NCBI RefSeq assembly: GCF_004794105.1
Contig: NZ_SRYR01000001.1
Span: forward strand, 744,001-808,000
Source: Clostridium sartagoforme
GTDB lineage: Bacteria > Bacillota > Clostridia > Clostridiales > Clostridiaceae
Reading direction: 5' to 3'
DNA length: 64,000 nt
Shown here one piece after another: positions 17,376 through 25,801 of the stretch. A program made the position numbers and the translations under genes. The notes below the pieces were generated by a model that was not told where the DNA came from, made no database searches, and worked only from the letters and a program-made list of their open reading frames with translations. The stretch's first letter is position 1. Each line of letters starts with the position of its first letter.

Positions 17376-17990
17376 ATGAAGGAAAATTTTAAGCTAGGAG
17401 GAATCCTTCTTGTTATAACTATGATTGCTGGATTATTATTAGGATTTGCTAATGATTTAACTAAGGAAGCAATTATAGAGAATTCTAAAATCAGCAAAGA
17501 AGATTTAAATTATATAATGCCAACAGCTGAAAAAATTCAAGATATGGATGTTGAATTAGCAGAAGAAGGAAGCATTAAAGAAATATATGAAGCTGTTAAT
17601 GGAAGTGATGTTGTAGGTTATGTTTTAAAAGTTACTAGTAAGGGCTTCCATGGACCAGTAGATTTTGTAGTTGCAATTTCAAATGATGATAAAGTTTCAG
17701 GTGTTAAAGTATTAGCTCATAGTGAAACACCAGGTCTTGGAGCAAAAATTTCTGAGGATAAGTTTATATCAAGATTTAAGGATAAACCAGCTACAGGACT
17801 TTTAGAGGTTGTAAAAGTTACTCCTAATAAAGATATTGAAGTAGAAGCTATTTCAGGAGCAACAACTTCAAGTAAGGCATCTGTTACAGCAGTAAATGAA
17901 GCCATCACTTTTTATTTAGAAAATATAAAAGGTGAAGAGGTAGAGCAAAAGGAAGAAACTGATGCTGACACAAGTGCAAGTGCCAATTAG
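17376..17990 (+). CDS. rnfG: RnfG, FMN-carrying subunit of Rnf
   Basis: Protein of 204 aa with one N-terminal transmembrane helix (LGGILLVITMIAGLLLGFA) and an extracytoplasmic FMN-binding domain. The motif AISGATTSSKA (SGATT at 160-164) is the known site of covalent FMN attachment through Thr. The C-terminal tail is acidic and Ser/Thr-rich (EEVEQKEETDADTSASAN). Co-transcribed with the other rnf genes. Confidence 0.93.
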   Translation: MKENFKLGGILLVITMIAGLLLGFANDLTKEAIIENSKISKEDLNYIMPTAEKIQDMDVELAEEGSIKEIYEAVNGSDVVGYVLKVTSKGFHGPVDFVVAISNDDKVSGVKVLAHSETPGLGAKISEDKFISRFKDKPATGLLEVVKVTPNKDIEVEAISGATTSSKASVTAVNEAITFYLENIKGEEVEQKEETDADTSASAN

Positions 17991-18011
17991 TAATTAATTA
18001 GGAGGAAAGTA

Positions 18012-18725
18012 ATGAATAAATTAATTGAAAGATTAAAAAATGGAATAATAACAGAAAATCCAATTTTTGTTCAAGTTTTAGCTATGTGTCCAACTCTAGC
18101 AGTTACAACTAGTGCTAAAAATGCATTAGGTATGGGACTAGCTTCAACAGTAGTATTAATATTTTCTAATATGATGATTTCAGCAATTAGAAAACTTGTT
18201 CCTGATAAGATTAGAATACCTGCTTACATAGTAGTTATTGCATCTTTTGTTACTATTGTAGATATGTTAATGCAAGGATATATTCCAAGTCTTTACTCAT
18301 CACTTGGTATATTTATTCCACTAATAGTTGTTAACTGTATTATTTTAGGTAGAGCAGAAGCATATGCTTCAAAAAATGAAATTTTACCTTCAATATTTGA
18401 TGCTATAGGTATGGGATTAGGTTTCACTATTGCACTGTTTTTAATAGGTACTTTTAGAGAAATTTTAGGTGCAGGTCAATTACTAGGATTACAAGTAATC
18501 CCTGAAGCTATTAAGCCAGCTTCTATAATGATATTAGCTCCAGGAGCTTTCTTTACATTAGGAGGGCTTATGGTAGTATTAAATGCTTACAATATAAATA
18601 AAGCTAAGAAAACTGGTGAAGAAGTTAAGACTTTAGAACATAGTTGTGGAAGTTGTTCAGGATGTGGTACTGGCGGATGTGGTACTTCAGATAAATTAGA
18701 AATAAAAGATATTAAGAAAAACTAG
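18012..18725 (+). CDS. rnfE: RnfE, membrane subunit of Rnf, with Cys-rich C-terminal tail
   Basis: Integral membrane protein of 237 aa with the NqrD/RnfE core (NPIFVQVLAMCPTLAVTTSA, then GMGLGFTIALFLIGTFREILG). RnfE and RnfA form the inverted pair holding a membrane [2Fe-2S] centre. Distinctive is the C-terminal extension HSCGSCSGCGTGGCGT with five cysteines in 14 residues, which looks like a metal or cluster site. Ribosome binding site is AGGAGG. Confidence 0.93.
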   Translation: MNKLIERLKNGIITENPIFVQVLAMCPTLAVTTSAKNALGMGLASTVVLIFSNMMISAIRKLVPDKIRIPAYIVVIASFVTIVDMLMQGYIPSLYSSLGIFIPLIVVNCIILGRAEAYASKNEILPSIFDAIGMGLGFTIALFLIGTFREILGAGQLLGLQVIPEAIKPASIMILAPGAFFTLGGLMVVLNAYNINKAKKTGEEVKTLEHSCGSCSGCGTGGCGTSDKLEIKDIKKN

Positions 18726-18738
18726 AGGGGTGTAACTT

Positions 18739-19317
18739 ATGGAATTGTTTATGATTTTTATAGCAGCAATGCTAGTAAATAACTTTGTACTATCTAAATT
18801 CCTAGGGATATGTTCATTCCTTGGAGTTTCTAAGAAAAAAGATGCAGCAATAGGAATGGGACTTGCTGTAATGTTTGTAATGATATTAGCATCTATTATG
18901 TCATGGCTTGTTTATAATGGCATACTAGTAACATTTGAACTTGAATATTTAAAAACTATTGCTAATGTACTAGTAATAGCTGCTTTAGTTCAATTTGTTG
19001 AAATGGCTATGAAGAAGCTTTCACCAGCACTTCATAAGGCATTAGGTATATATCTACCACTTATTACTACTAACTGTGCAGTTCTAGGTATGGCTACTCT
19101 TAATATACAAGAGGGATATACATTTATAGAATCTGTAGTTAACGGATTAGGAGCATCATCAGGATATATGCTATCTATAGTTCTTTTAGCATTTATTAGA
19201 GAAAGAATAGATAATAATGAAAACATACCTGTTGTTCTAAGAGGGTTACCAATTACATTATTTACAGCAGCATTAATGTCAATTGCCTTTTTAGGATTCC
19301 AAGGATTAATACACTAA
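18739..19317 (+). CDS. rnfA: RnfA, membrane subunit of Rnf
   Basis: Protein of 192 aa with six hydrophobic helices and the diagnostic openings NNFVLSKFLGICSFLGVSKK and LITTNCAVLG, each carrying the conserved Cys that ligates the membrane iron-sulfur centre together with RnfE. It starts 13 bp after rnfE and ends 12 bp before rnfB. Confidence 0.95.
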   Translation: MELFMIFIAAMLVNNFVLSKFLGICSFLGVSKKKDAAIGMGLAVMFVMILASIMSWLVYNGILVTFELEYLKTIANVLVIAALVQFVEMAMKKLSPALHKALGIYLPLITTNCAVLGMATLNIQEGYTFIESVVNGLGASSGYMLSIVLLAFIRERIDNNENIPVVLRGLPITLFTAALMSIAFLGFQGLIH

Positions 19318-19329
19318 GGGAGGGTTAAT

Positions 19330-20127
19330 ATGAATATTTTATATGCAACTTTAAGCTTAGGAGTATTAGGATTAGTTTTTGGAGTGCTTTTAGGTTTTGC
19401 ATCAAAGGCTTTTGAAGTAAAGGTTGATCCTAAAATACCTAAATTAAGAGAATGTTTACCAGGTGCTAACTGTGGTGGTTGTGGATTTGCTGGTTGTGAT
19501 GCTTATGCAGAAGCAGTAGTAATGGAAGGGGCTAAGCCTAACCTTTGTTCAGTAGGTGGAGCTAAAACAGCATCTGATATTGGAGAAGTATTAGGAATAT
19601 CAGTAGATGCAGCTGAAAAAATGACTGCTTATGTTAAGTGTAACGGAGATTGCGACTCAGCTAAGAATAGATATGAATTAGAAGGGGTTACAGATTGTCT
19701 TACTGCTTCATTAATGATAGATGGTGGAGCTAAATCATGTTCTTATGGATGTTTAGGACTTGGAACATGTGTAAGCGTATGTGAATTTGGAGCATTAGAT
19801 ATAGTTAATGGTGTTGCAAAAGTAAATGTAGACAAATGTACAAACTGTGGAGCATGTATTAATATATGTCCAAAAGGACTAATTGAATCTGTGCCTGTAT
19901 CTAAGAAGGTAAGAGTTGAGTGTAATAACATTGAAATAGGAAGACATGTTAAGGAAAATTGTTCATCTGCTTGTATAGGATGTAAGTTATGTGAAAGAAA
20001 CTGTCCAAAGGATGCAGTTCATGTAACTAATAACCTTGCTAAAGTAGATTATGATAAGTGTGTTAACTGTCAAATTTGTACTAAGAAGTGTCCAACAGGG
20101 GCAATAAAACTTGCAATTAACGGTTAA
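19330..20127 (+). CDS. rnfB: RnfB, ferredoxin-accepting iron-sulfur subunit of Rnf
   Basis: Protein of 265 aa with an N-terminal membrane anchor, then the Fe4S domain CLPGANCGGCGFAGCDAYAE, then further 4Fe-4S motifs CTNCGACINICPKG, CIGCKLCERNCPKD and CVNCQICTKKCPTG. RnfB takes electrons from reduced ferredoxin and starts the chain that drives Na+ or H+ export. It is the last gene of the operon, with a strong terminator at 20142-20178. Confidence 0.95.
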   Translation: MNILYATLSLGVLGLVFGVLLGFASKAFEVKVDPKIPKLRECLPGANCGGCGFAGCDAYAEAVVMEGAKPNLCSVGGAKTASDIGEVLGISVDAAEKMTAYVKCNGDCDSAKNRYELEGVTDCLTASLMIDGGAKSCSYGCLGLGTCVSVCEFGALDIVNGVAKVNVDKCTNCGACINICPKGLIESVPVSKKVRVECNNIEIGRHVKENCSSACIGCKLCERNCPKDAVHVTNNLAKVDYDKCVNCQICTKKCPTGAIKLAING

Positions 20128-20141
20128 TAATTAGAGATATT

Positions 20142-20178
20142 AAAAGAAACTCCAGAATTTCACTGGAGTTTCTTTTTT
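20142..20178 (+). terminator. Terminator after rnfCDGEAB
   Basis: A perfect hairpin of AAAAGAAACTCCAG against CTGGAGTTTCTTTT with a seven-base loop is followed by a T-run. Confidence 0.9.
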
Positions 20179-20235
20179 AATGTAAGAAATTAATTTCTTA
20201 TAAATTAGTACATTTTTTTATAGTAATTATTGATT

Positions 20236-21507
20236 CTATCTAGGGTTGAATATTCCAATTAATGATAGAGATTTAACCCTAGCCTTAATTTCTTCTTTAT
20301 CTATAGTATATAAATTTAATTCCTTCATCCTGTCAAAGTATTCACCACCTGAGAAGGTATGTCTTATGCTTTTACCATTTTCTATTTCTAAGGTTTCATT
20401 TGCGTAAGCAATAATATCCCCTATTGAGGTTTCTCTAGGTAATGTTAACAAATCTTCACCTAAAATAAGTTTTACAGCATTATATCCAGCTAAAGCTCCA
20501 GTTGCTATTGCTTCAGTATGGCCTACGAAAAATCCTGATTTTTCTCCAGCACAAAACATATTATTTAAGCCAAGTACCTTCATTGTATTATCCCTAGGAC
20601 TTGATGCTAGATATCTGATGGAATTAGAAGTACCTCCTGATAATGGATCAATATATCTTGCATTTTCAAGACCTTTTATCTTTCTTAGTTTTTCTATAGG
20701 GTAATAAGATGTCATTAGCTTAATATGTCCAGTGTCTAAGAGAATAACATTCTCTGCAAATTCTTTAAGAGCATATTGCTGACATACCTTTTGGCTTAAT
20801 TTATCTAAATTTATATCTTCTTTAGGTATAGGTAGAGTAGCTACTCCTTTAATACATAACTCCTCTAAAAGTTCATCTGATAAAGATTCTCTAGGCATTT
20901 CACAAGAACCACTCATAGCTCCTGGAGTGCCATTAGATCTTTCACCTATAATATCTTTAATTCCTGCCTTTAAGCTTAAACTTTCTCTACTACCAAAAGT
21001 AGGGCATCTTAATATACACATGGAACATCCATTACCATATTTATTACAATTACTCATAGAGCCGGTAGATCCTGTAGTTTCTACAAATACATCTCCATGA
21101 ATAAAAGTACCATCAGCTAACTTAATGCTTTTAATAGAATTATCTTCTAATAAAACATTTACTGCTCTTGCTTTAAAATGAATGTTTATTCCAAGAGATT
21201 CTATATATCTTCTTATTATAGGTTCAGCCTTTCCTATATCAGTTAAGCTAGCATGCTTATGACCTGAAAAATCAACATTAGTATGAAGAGCTAAAGCATC
21301 CATAATATCAATAATTTCACCAGCACCAACATTTATTAATTCTTCAGCGGCAGTAAATCTTCCGTTATTTCTCATTATGCCACCTACATTACCTACACCT
21401 AGTAGCATATCTGATCTTTCAATAATATGAACATCAGCTTTCATTTTTCTTGCTTGAATAGCAGCTTGACATCCTGCAAAGCCTCCGCCAATTACAACAA
21501 CTTTCAT
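20236..21507 (-). CDS. FAD-dependent oxidoreductase (GidA-like fold), function unknown
   Basis: Flavoprotein of 423 aa. The N-terminal dinucleotide-binding motif VVIGGGFAGCQAAIQARK and a C-terminal FAD motif (NNMFCAGEKSGFFVGHTEAI) are clear. A CSMCILRCPTFGSRES segment adds a cysteine cluster CxxCxxxC in the middle. It resembles the GidA/TrmFO superfamily but is shorter than GidA and lacks features that would assign it to tRNA modification. Start ATG has AGAGGT upstream. It is on the opposite strand to its neighbours and apparently monocistronic. Confidence 0.82.
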   Translation of the reverse strand: MKVVVIGGGFAGCQAAIQARKMKADVHIIERSDMLLGVGNVGGIMRNNGRFTAAEELINVGAGEIIDIMDALALHTNVDFSGHKHASLTDIGKAEPIIRRYIESLGINIHFKARAVNVLLEDNSIKSIKLADGTFIHGDVFVETTGSTGSMSNCNKYGNGCSMCILRCPTFGSRESLSLKAGIKDIIGERSNGTPGAMSGSCEMPRESLSDELLEELCIKGVATLPIPKEDINLDKLSQKVCQQYALKEFAENVILLDTGHIKLMTSYYPIEKLRKIKGLENARYIDPLSGGTSNSIRYLASSPRDNTMKVLGLNNMFCAGEKSGFFVGHTEAIATGALAGYNAVKLILGEDLLTLPRETSIGDIIAYANETLEIENGKSIRHTFSGGEYFDRMKELNLYTIDKEEIKARVKSLSLIGIFNPR

Positions 21508-21580
21508 TATTTTTACCTCTAAAATTACTGTTTATATTAAAATATTCTATAATTTTTAAAAAGGTTCATTATAATGAAAG

Positions 21581-21777
21581 TAATTTTAAAATGCAAAGCA
21601 TTTTAAATGAAAAAATTAAGGAATGAAAGAATTAAAAAATGAAGGAAGAGGTTTTGCAATGCAAAACCTCTTTTGTTTCAAAGATTTCCTAAAAATCTGT
21701 AAGGATTTTTTTAGATATTCTTTTATTTTTTAATTTTTTCATTCTTTCAGTAATAAAATGCTTCGCATTTTATTACA
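21581..21777. repeat. Palindromic intergenic repeat element, MITE-like
   Basis: About 197 bp with imperfect terminal inverted repeats: the left end contains AAAATGCAAAGCATTTTAAATG, the right end read in reverse contains AAAATGCGAAGCATTTTATT, and both continue into runs of GAAAAAATTAA. The centre is a perfect hairpin AGAGGTTTTGC-AA-T-GCAAAACCTCT (21648-21671). It abuts the stop codon of the - strand gene at 21778. No coding capacity. Confidence 0.6.
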
Positions 21778-22098
21778 TTAGTTTATTACTGGGATTATGT
21801 TATAGACTGGTTCTTCATAAGGATGCATTTCTTTAATTACGTTTATTACTTCTAAAGCTAAATCTTTTTGACATCTAAATTCCATCTTAGCTTCTTTTTC
21901 AATAGATAAAGAATTAACTTTTCCTAAATAAGGCTTAGAGTCTTTTAAAGGTCTATAATACCCAGTTACTTCTGTAATAGAAAAACAATTATCATAATTT
22001 CCAATAGTAAGGGCTCCAGTTCTGTTAATTCCTTCTCTAAGTTTTTCAATAAAATCAATAGGAATATATATTTCAAATTTAACCTTTGTATAATTCAT
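21778..22098 (-). CDS. YqfO/NIF3-insert-like (PII/CutA-like fold) protein
   Basis: Protein of 106 aa with the pattern of the small stand-alone proteins related to the insert domain of YqfO/NIF3 (COG3323-type): VKFEIYIPIDFIEKLREGIN, GNYDNCFSITEVTGYYRPL and a C-terminal EMHPYEEPVYNIIPV. The ending HPYEEPVYNI is characteristic. The molecular role is not established for the group. Ribosome binding site GGGAGG upstream of ATG. The stop codon is immediately flanked by a palindromic repeat. Confidence 0.75.
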   Translation of the reverse strand: MNYTKVKFEIYIPIDFIEKLREGINRTGALTIGNYDNCFSITEVTGYYRPLKDSKPYLGKVNSLSIEKEAKMEFRCQKDLALEVINVIKEMHPYEEPVYNIIPVIN

Positions 22099-22246
22099 AA
22101 TATTAACCTCCCAATTATGACTATAATTAAATAATAGACTATTTCCATTAAATAGTAAATGATTAAAGGAAATTTAAAACTACAAGTAAAATAAAGGTAG
22201 TTTTAGTACTGAACTCTATATTTTCAGGGTTTAATAACACAAAATG

Positions 22247-22259
22247 TTTGATTATCAAA
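22247..22259. promoter_or_regulatory. FabT-like operator upstream of the MarR gene
   Basis: TTTGATTATCAAA is a perfect palindrome around a central T and equals the core of operators bound by FabT-type MarR regulators of fatty-acid synthesis. It lies about 98 bp before the MarR start, suggesting autoregulation. Confidence 0.6.
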
Positions 22260-22356
22260 ATATTTTATTAAAAAGTGTATATTCAATTGAAATTTATTAA
22301 AAATTAGATTATTATTTAATTAAGTAACGATAGAAAAAAGGATGGGATAATTAATT

Positions 22357-22809
22357 ATGCAAAAAGAAACTAGTGTAGTTAATGAGTTATTAGTAAAAAT
22401 ATTTAATGAAATTCTTCAAATAGAAGAAAAGACTTTAAAGAGTGGTTATTTTTCTGATCTTTCAGTTAGAGAAATGCACACTATTGAAGCAATAGGTAGT
22501 AAGTCAAAAAGAATGATGAGTGAAGTAGCTCAAGATTTAGGTATAACAGTTGGAACTTTAACTACATCTATTAATAGATTAATAAAAAAAGGATATGTTG
22601 AAAGAAGCAGGATAGAAGAAGATAGAAGAGTAGTTTTGGTTGAATTAACTAAAAAAGGTAAGGTTGCCAATAGACTTCACGAAAGATTTCATAATGAAAT
22701 GGTAAAGGAAATGATGGATGGCTTATTAGATGATGAAAAAGAAGTTCTTATTACTTCTCTTAATAAGCTAAATAAGTATTTTATTGAAAAGTGTGAATCA
22801 ATAAAGTAA
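22357..22809 (+). CDS. MarR-family transcriptional regulator (FabT-like)
   Basis: Winged-helix protein of 150 aa: MMSEVAQDLGITVGTLTTSINRLIKKGYVER is the recognition region (split here only for description), followed by the wing RIEEDRRVVLVELTKKGK. Helical ends provide the dimer interface. The FabT-like palindrome in its own promoter region suggests a fatty-acid-synthesis regulator, but no fab genes are adjacent in this window, so the target set is inferred only. Confidence 0.82.
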   Translation: MQKETSVVNELLVKIFNEILQIEEKTLKSGYFSDLSVREMHTIEAIGSKSKRMMSEVAQDLGITVGTLTTSINRLIKKGYVERSRIEEDRRVVLVELTKKGKVANRLHERFHNEMVKEMMDGLLDDEKEVLITSLNKLNKYFIEKCESIK

Positions 22810-22825
22810 TATATAAGTTGTAATA
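22810..22825 (+). repeat. 16-bp intergenic repeat, copy 1
   Basis: TATATAAGTTGTAATA, directly after the marR stop codon. Identical copies occur at 31810-31825 (+) and 40052-40067 (-). Confidence 0.5.
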
Positions 22826-23035
22826 TAGTATTTACATTTTAATAAGTAATATCTAATGAATAAAATATGATAGTTACGAAGTATGGACAACTTATAGAAG
22901 AATATAAAAATCCATGCTTTCAATTTATATAATTTACTATTAAATTATGTTTTTACTTAAAATTCTATAGGACTACAAGATTGAAATTATTTATTGAAAC
23001 ATAGATAATTAAAAGAAGGATGGGAGGATAATTTG

Positions 23036-23455
23036 ATGAATGCAAGCTTAGAGGTTGCAAAGTATGCAACAAGGATGGCAATATCATCTAGGGAGGAAGA
23101 AGAAGAACTAAAAGTTGAGCTAAAGAAAAAGGGGATATTAGCAACAGCTGTTAATATAGGTGGGAATATTAATGAGTCTACTTCAAAGATTTTAGAAAGA
23201 GCCTTAGTTGCATCTAAGAGAAATGGATTAATTAGAGAAGAGCACTTGCATGAAGGTGGAGTAATAGGAGCTACTAGGGATGCCTTAATGCAAGTATGGA
23301 ATAGAGCTAGTGGACAAAATGTTGGTGGAAAGATTGGAATAGCTAGAAGGGATGAACACTTAAGTGTTTGTATATTTTTAAGTGTAGGATTATTACATCT
23401 TGATGAAGTTGTTATCGGAATTGGACATAGAGCTGTTCCTAAAATGGATGCATAA
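23036..23455 (+). CDS. HutP-family RNA-binding protein
   Basis: Protein of 139 aa matching HutP: VAKYATRMAISSREEEEELK, HEGGVIGATRDALMQVW, RRDEHLSVCIFLSVGLLHLDE and GIGHRAVPKMDA, with conserved His/Glu positions used for Mg2+ and L-histidine binding. In Bacillus HutP is an antiterminator of the hut operon. No hut genes are nearby, so its RNA target is unknown. ATG 23036 is chosen because GGGAGGA ends 5 nt before it; a TTG three bases upstream is too close. Confidence 0.85.
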   Translation: MNASLEVAKYATRMAISSREEEEELKVELKKKGILATAVNIGGNINESTSKILERALVASKRNGLIREEHLHEGGVIGATRDALMQVWNRASGQNVGGKIGIARRDEHLSVCIFLSVGLLHLDEVVIGIGHRAVPKMDA

Positions 23456-23609
23456 TATAAAGAATTACTTAACTAGAAGAAATATAGGTAGTTAATATTT
23501 TTCTTTGCTGAGGTTTTATCTTTGTATTTTAAGAAGAATTTTATAGAAGTAATAAAATATAAGGTATAAAGTTATTTATAATTAATTACATAAAATTTAA
23601 ATTCAATTT

Positions 23610-23634
23610 GGCTGTCATTTGACAGTCATTTTTT
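23610..23634 (+). terminator. Terminator after the HutP-family gene
   Basis: GGCTGTC (23610-23616) pairs with GACAGTC (23621-23627), followed by ATTTTTTG. It is about 150 bp downstream of the stop codon. Confidence 0.65.
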
Positions 23635-23677
23635 GTTGATTTAGTAAGATAATAAAAGTATTTAACAGAAAAGTTAA

Positions 23678-23728
23678 TTTGATATTTACAATAAAAAGTA
23701 ATTATGATATTATATGATAAATATCAAA
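23678..23728 (+). promoter_or_regulatory. ABC-transporter promoter embraced by an 11-bp inverted repeat
   Basis: TTTACA (23685-23690), 17 bp and TATTAT (23708-23713) form a sigma-A promoter. Perfect half sites TTTGATATTTA (23678-23688) and TAAATATCAAA (23718-23728) lie 40 bp apart centre to centre, one over the -35 and one just after the -10. This looks like a pair of repressor half sites. The regulator is unknown. The region from 23456 otherwise holds only the terminator at 23610. Confidence 0.5.
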
Positions 23729-23879
23729 GTGATAATAAAATCTTCATAATAATATAAAAATAATATTAATTATTTGCAAGGATGAATAAATTAATATTAT
23801 TAAGAGGTTAAAAATGAAGAATTGTAGGATTGAGGGTTTTATAGTCATTTGTAATGTTATATTTAGGAGGATGGTTAAC

Positions 23880-24884
23880 ATGGTAGGAAAGAGAAAAATA
23901 GCATTAGGTATAGCATGTATGCTTGCTACAAGCATTTTTGTTGGATGTAAAAGAACTGAATCTAAGACATCTAATGAAGATAAAGTTTATAAGATTGGAA
24001 TTAGTCAATTAGTCCAACACCCTGCTTTAGATTCAGCAAGGGAAGGATTTATTGAAGGGCTTAAAGAAAAGGGATATGAAGAAGGAAAAAATATTGAGAT
24101 TGATTACCAAAATGCTCAAGGGGACAACCCTACAGCTCAAACTATAGCTCAAAAATTTACTTCTGATAAAAAGGATTTAATACTTGCTATAGCAACTACT
24201 TCAGCTCAAGCTGTATATAATGCAACTAAGGAAATTCCAACAGTATTTACAGCAGTTACAGACCCTGTGGAAGCAGAAATAGCAAAGGACTGGAAGAATT
24301 CAGGTACTAATTTAACAGGAGTATCAGATATGGTACCTGTAGATAAGCAATTAGATTTATTGCTTAAGTTAAAGCCTGATACTAAAACCTTAGGAGTAAT
24401 ATACAATACTTCGGAAGCTAATTCTTTAGTTCAAGTAAATGCTTTAAAGGCTGAAGCAAGTAAATTAAATATAACTGTTAAAGAAATAGGTATTACTAAT
24501 GTAAATGAAATAAATCAAAATTTATCAGCAGTAATTAAAGATATAGATGCCTTATATACACCTACTGATAATACAGTAGCTTCTGCTTATGATTTAGTTG
24601 GACAAATAGCTGTTAAAAATAATATCCCTATTTTAGGGGCTGAAGAAGCAGTAGTTTCAAAAGGTGGATTATGTTCAATAGGCATTGATTACTTTAGTTT
24701 AGGAAAAGAAACTGCTTATAAAGCTGTAGAAATTTTTGAAGGAAAGAAGCCAGAGGAAATAGAAATTACAACTTTAAGTGATATGAGTATTACTATAAAT
24801 ACTGATGTAGCTAAAAAATTAAACATTACAGTGCCAAGTGATATAGAAGAAAGTGCTACTAAGGTAACTGGAGGGGTTAACTAG
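23880..24884 (+). CDS. ABC transporter substrate-binding lipoprotein (TrpX-type)
   Basis: Lipoprotein of 334 aa. ATG 23880 follows TTAGGAGG at 9 nt; upstream in-frame ATGs lack a usable site. The signal peptide MVGKRKIALGIACMLATSIFVGC ends in lipobox FVGC. The mature part begins with YKIGISQLVQHPALDSAREG and matches the ABC_sub_bind (TrpX/YtrF-like) periplasmic-binding fold used for aromatic amino acids or similar ligands. It is the first gene of a three-gene operon with permease and ATPase. Ligand not determined; no T-box leader was found. Confidence 0.85.
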   Translation: MVGKRKIALGIACMLATSIFVGCKRTESKTSNEDKVYKIGISQLVQHPALDSAREGFIEGLKEKGYEEGKNIEIDYQNAQGDNPTAQTIAQKFTSDKKDLILAIATTSAQAVYNATKEIPTVFTAVTDPVEAEIAKDWKNSGTNLTGVSDMVPVDKQLDLLLKLKPDTKTLGVIYNTSEANSLVQVNALKAEASKLNITVKEIGITNVNEINQNLSAVIKDIDALYTPTDNTVASAYDLVGQIAVKNNIPILGAEEAVVSKGGLCSIGIDYFSLGKETAYKAVEIFEGKKPEEIEITTLSDMSITINTDVAKKLNITVPSDIEESATKVTGGVN

Positions 24885-25801
24885 TGGATTTAATTATAAA
24901 CGTATTAGAACAAGGCTTTTTATTTGGAATTGTTGCAGTAGGAGTCTATATAACTTATAAGATATTAGATTTTCCTGATTTATCTGTTGATGGTACTTAC
25001 CCTTTAGGAGCAGCTATTTGTGCCGCACTTTTAGTTAAGGATGTAAATCCCTGGCTTGCAGTAGTAATAGCAACTATGGGTGGGGCTTTAGCGGGACTTA
25101 CAACAGCTTTTTTAAATGTTAAGCTTAAAATAACAAATTTAATGTCCGGAATATTAGTGATGATTGGATTATATTCAATTAATTTAATGATTATGGGAAA
25201 ATCTAATATACCTTTATTTAGTACAAAAAGTGTATTTGGAATTAATTCTAAGATATTAATAATAATAGGAATAGTTATTGTAATTAAGGTGGTTTTTGAC
25301 TTATTCTTAAAAACAAAGCTCGGAAGTTTATTAATTGCAGTAGGAGATAATGAACAACTTGTTACATCCTTAGGAGTAAATAAGAACTCAATTAAAATAT
25401 TAGGTCTTATGATAAGCAATGGACTTGTTTCTTTAAGTGGAGCATTGACTGCCCAATATCAAGGTTTTGCTGATGCTGGTATGGGAACTGGAGTAGTAGT
25501 AATGGGGCTTGCCGCAGTTATAATTGGTACTTCTATATTTAAGAAGCTTACATTTGTAAAAGCTACTACTTTATCTATAGCAGGTGCTATTATTTATAAA
25601 TTAGCAATAGCTATAGTATTAAAGCTGGGTTTAGATCCTAATTATCTAAAGTTAATGACTGCTATTATTGTTATTGTTGCATTAAGCTTTAACTCTAATG
25701 TATTTAAATTTAAGAGTAAAAAGAAATATACTAGTAGTATTGTAGAAAAAGAAGGAGGTGATTTAGATGCTAAAGATTCAGGGTTTGCACAAGGTCTTTA
25801 A
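24884..25801 (+). CDS. ABC transporter permease (TrpY-type)
   Basis: Membrane permease of 305 aa of the branched-chain-amino-acid/TrpY type with about eight hydrophobic segments, including FPDLSVDGTYPLGAAICAAL and the conserved VSLSGALTAQYQGFADAGMG. The GTG start overlaps the preceding TAG by 1 base, with GGAGGGG upstream. Its 3' end overlaps the ATPase gene by 35 bp. Confidence 0.88.
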   Translation: MDLIINVLEQGFLFGIVAVGVYITYKILDFPDLSVDGTYPLGAAICAALLVKDVNPWLAVVIATMGGALAGLTTAFLNVKLKITNLMSGILVMIGLYSINLMIMGKSNIPLFSTKSVFGINSKILIIIGIVIVIKVVFDLFLKTKLGSLLIAVGDNEQLVTSLGVNKNSIKILGLMISNGLVSLSGALTAQYQGFADAGMGTGVVVMGLAAVIIGTSIFKKLTFVKATTLSIAGAIIYKLAIAIVLKLGLDPNYLKLMTAIIVIVALSFNSNVFKFKSKKKYTSSIVEKEGGDLDAKDSGFAQGL

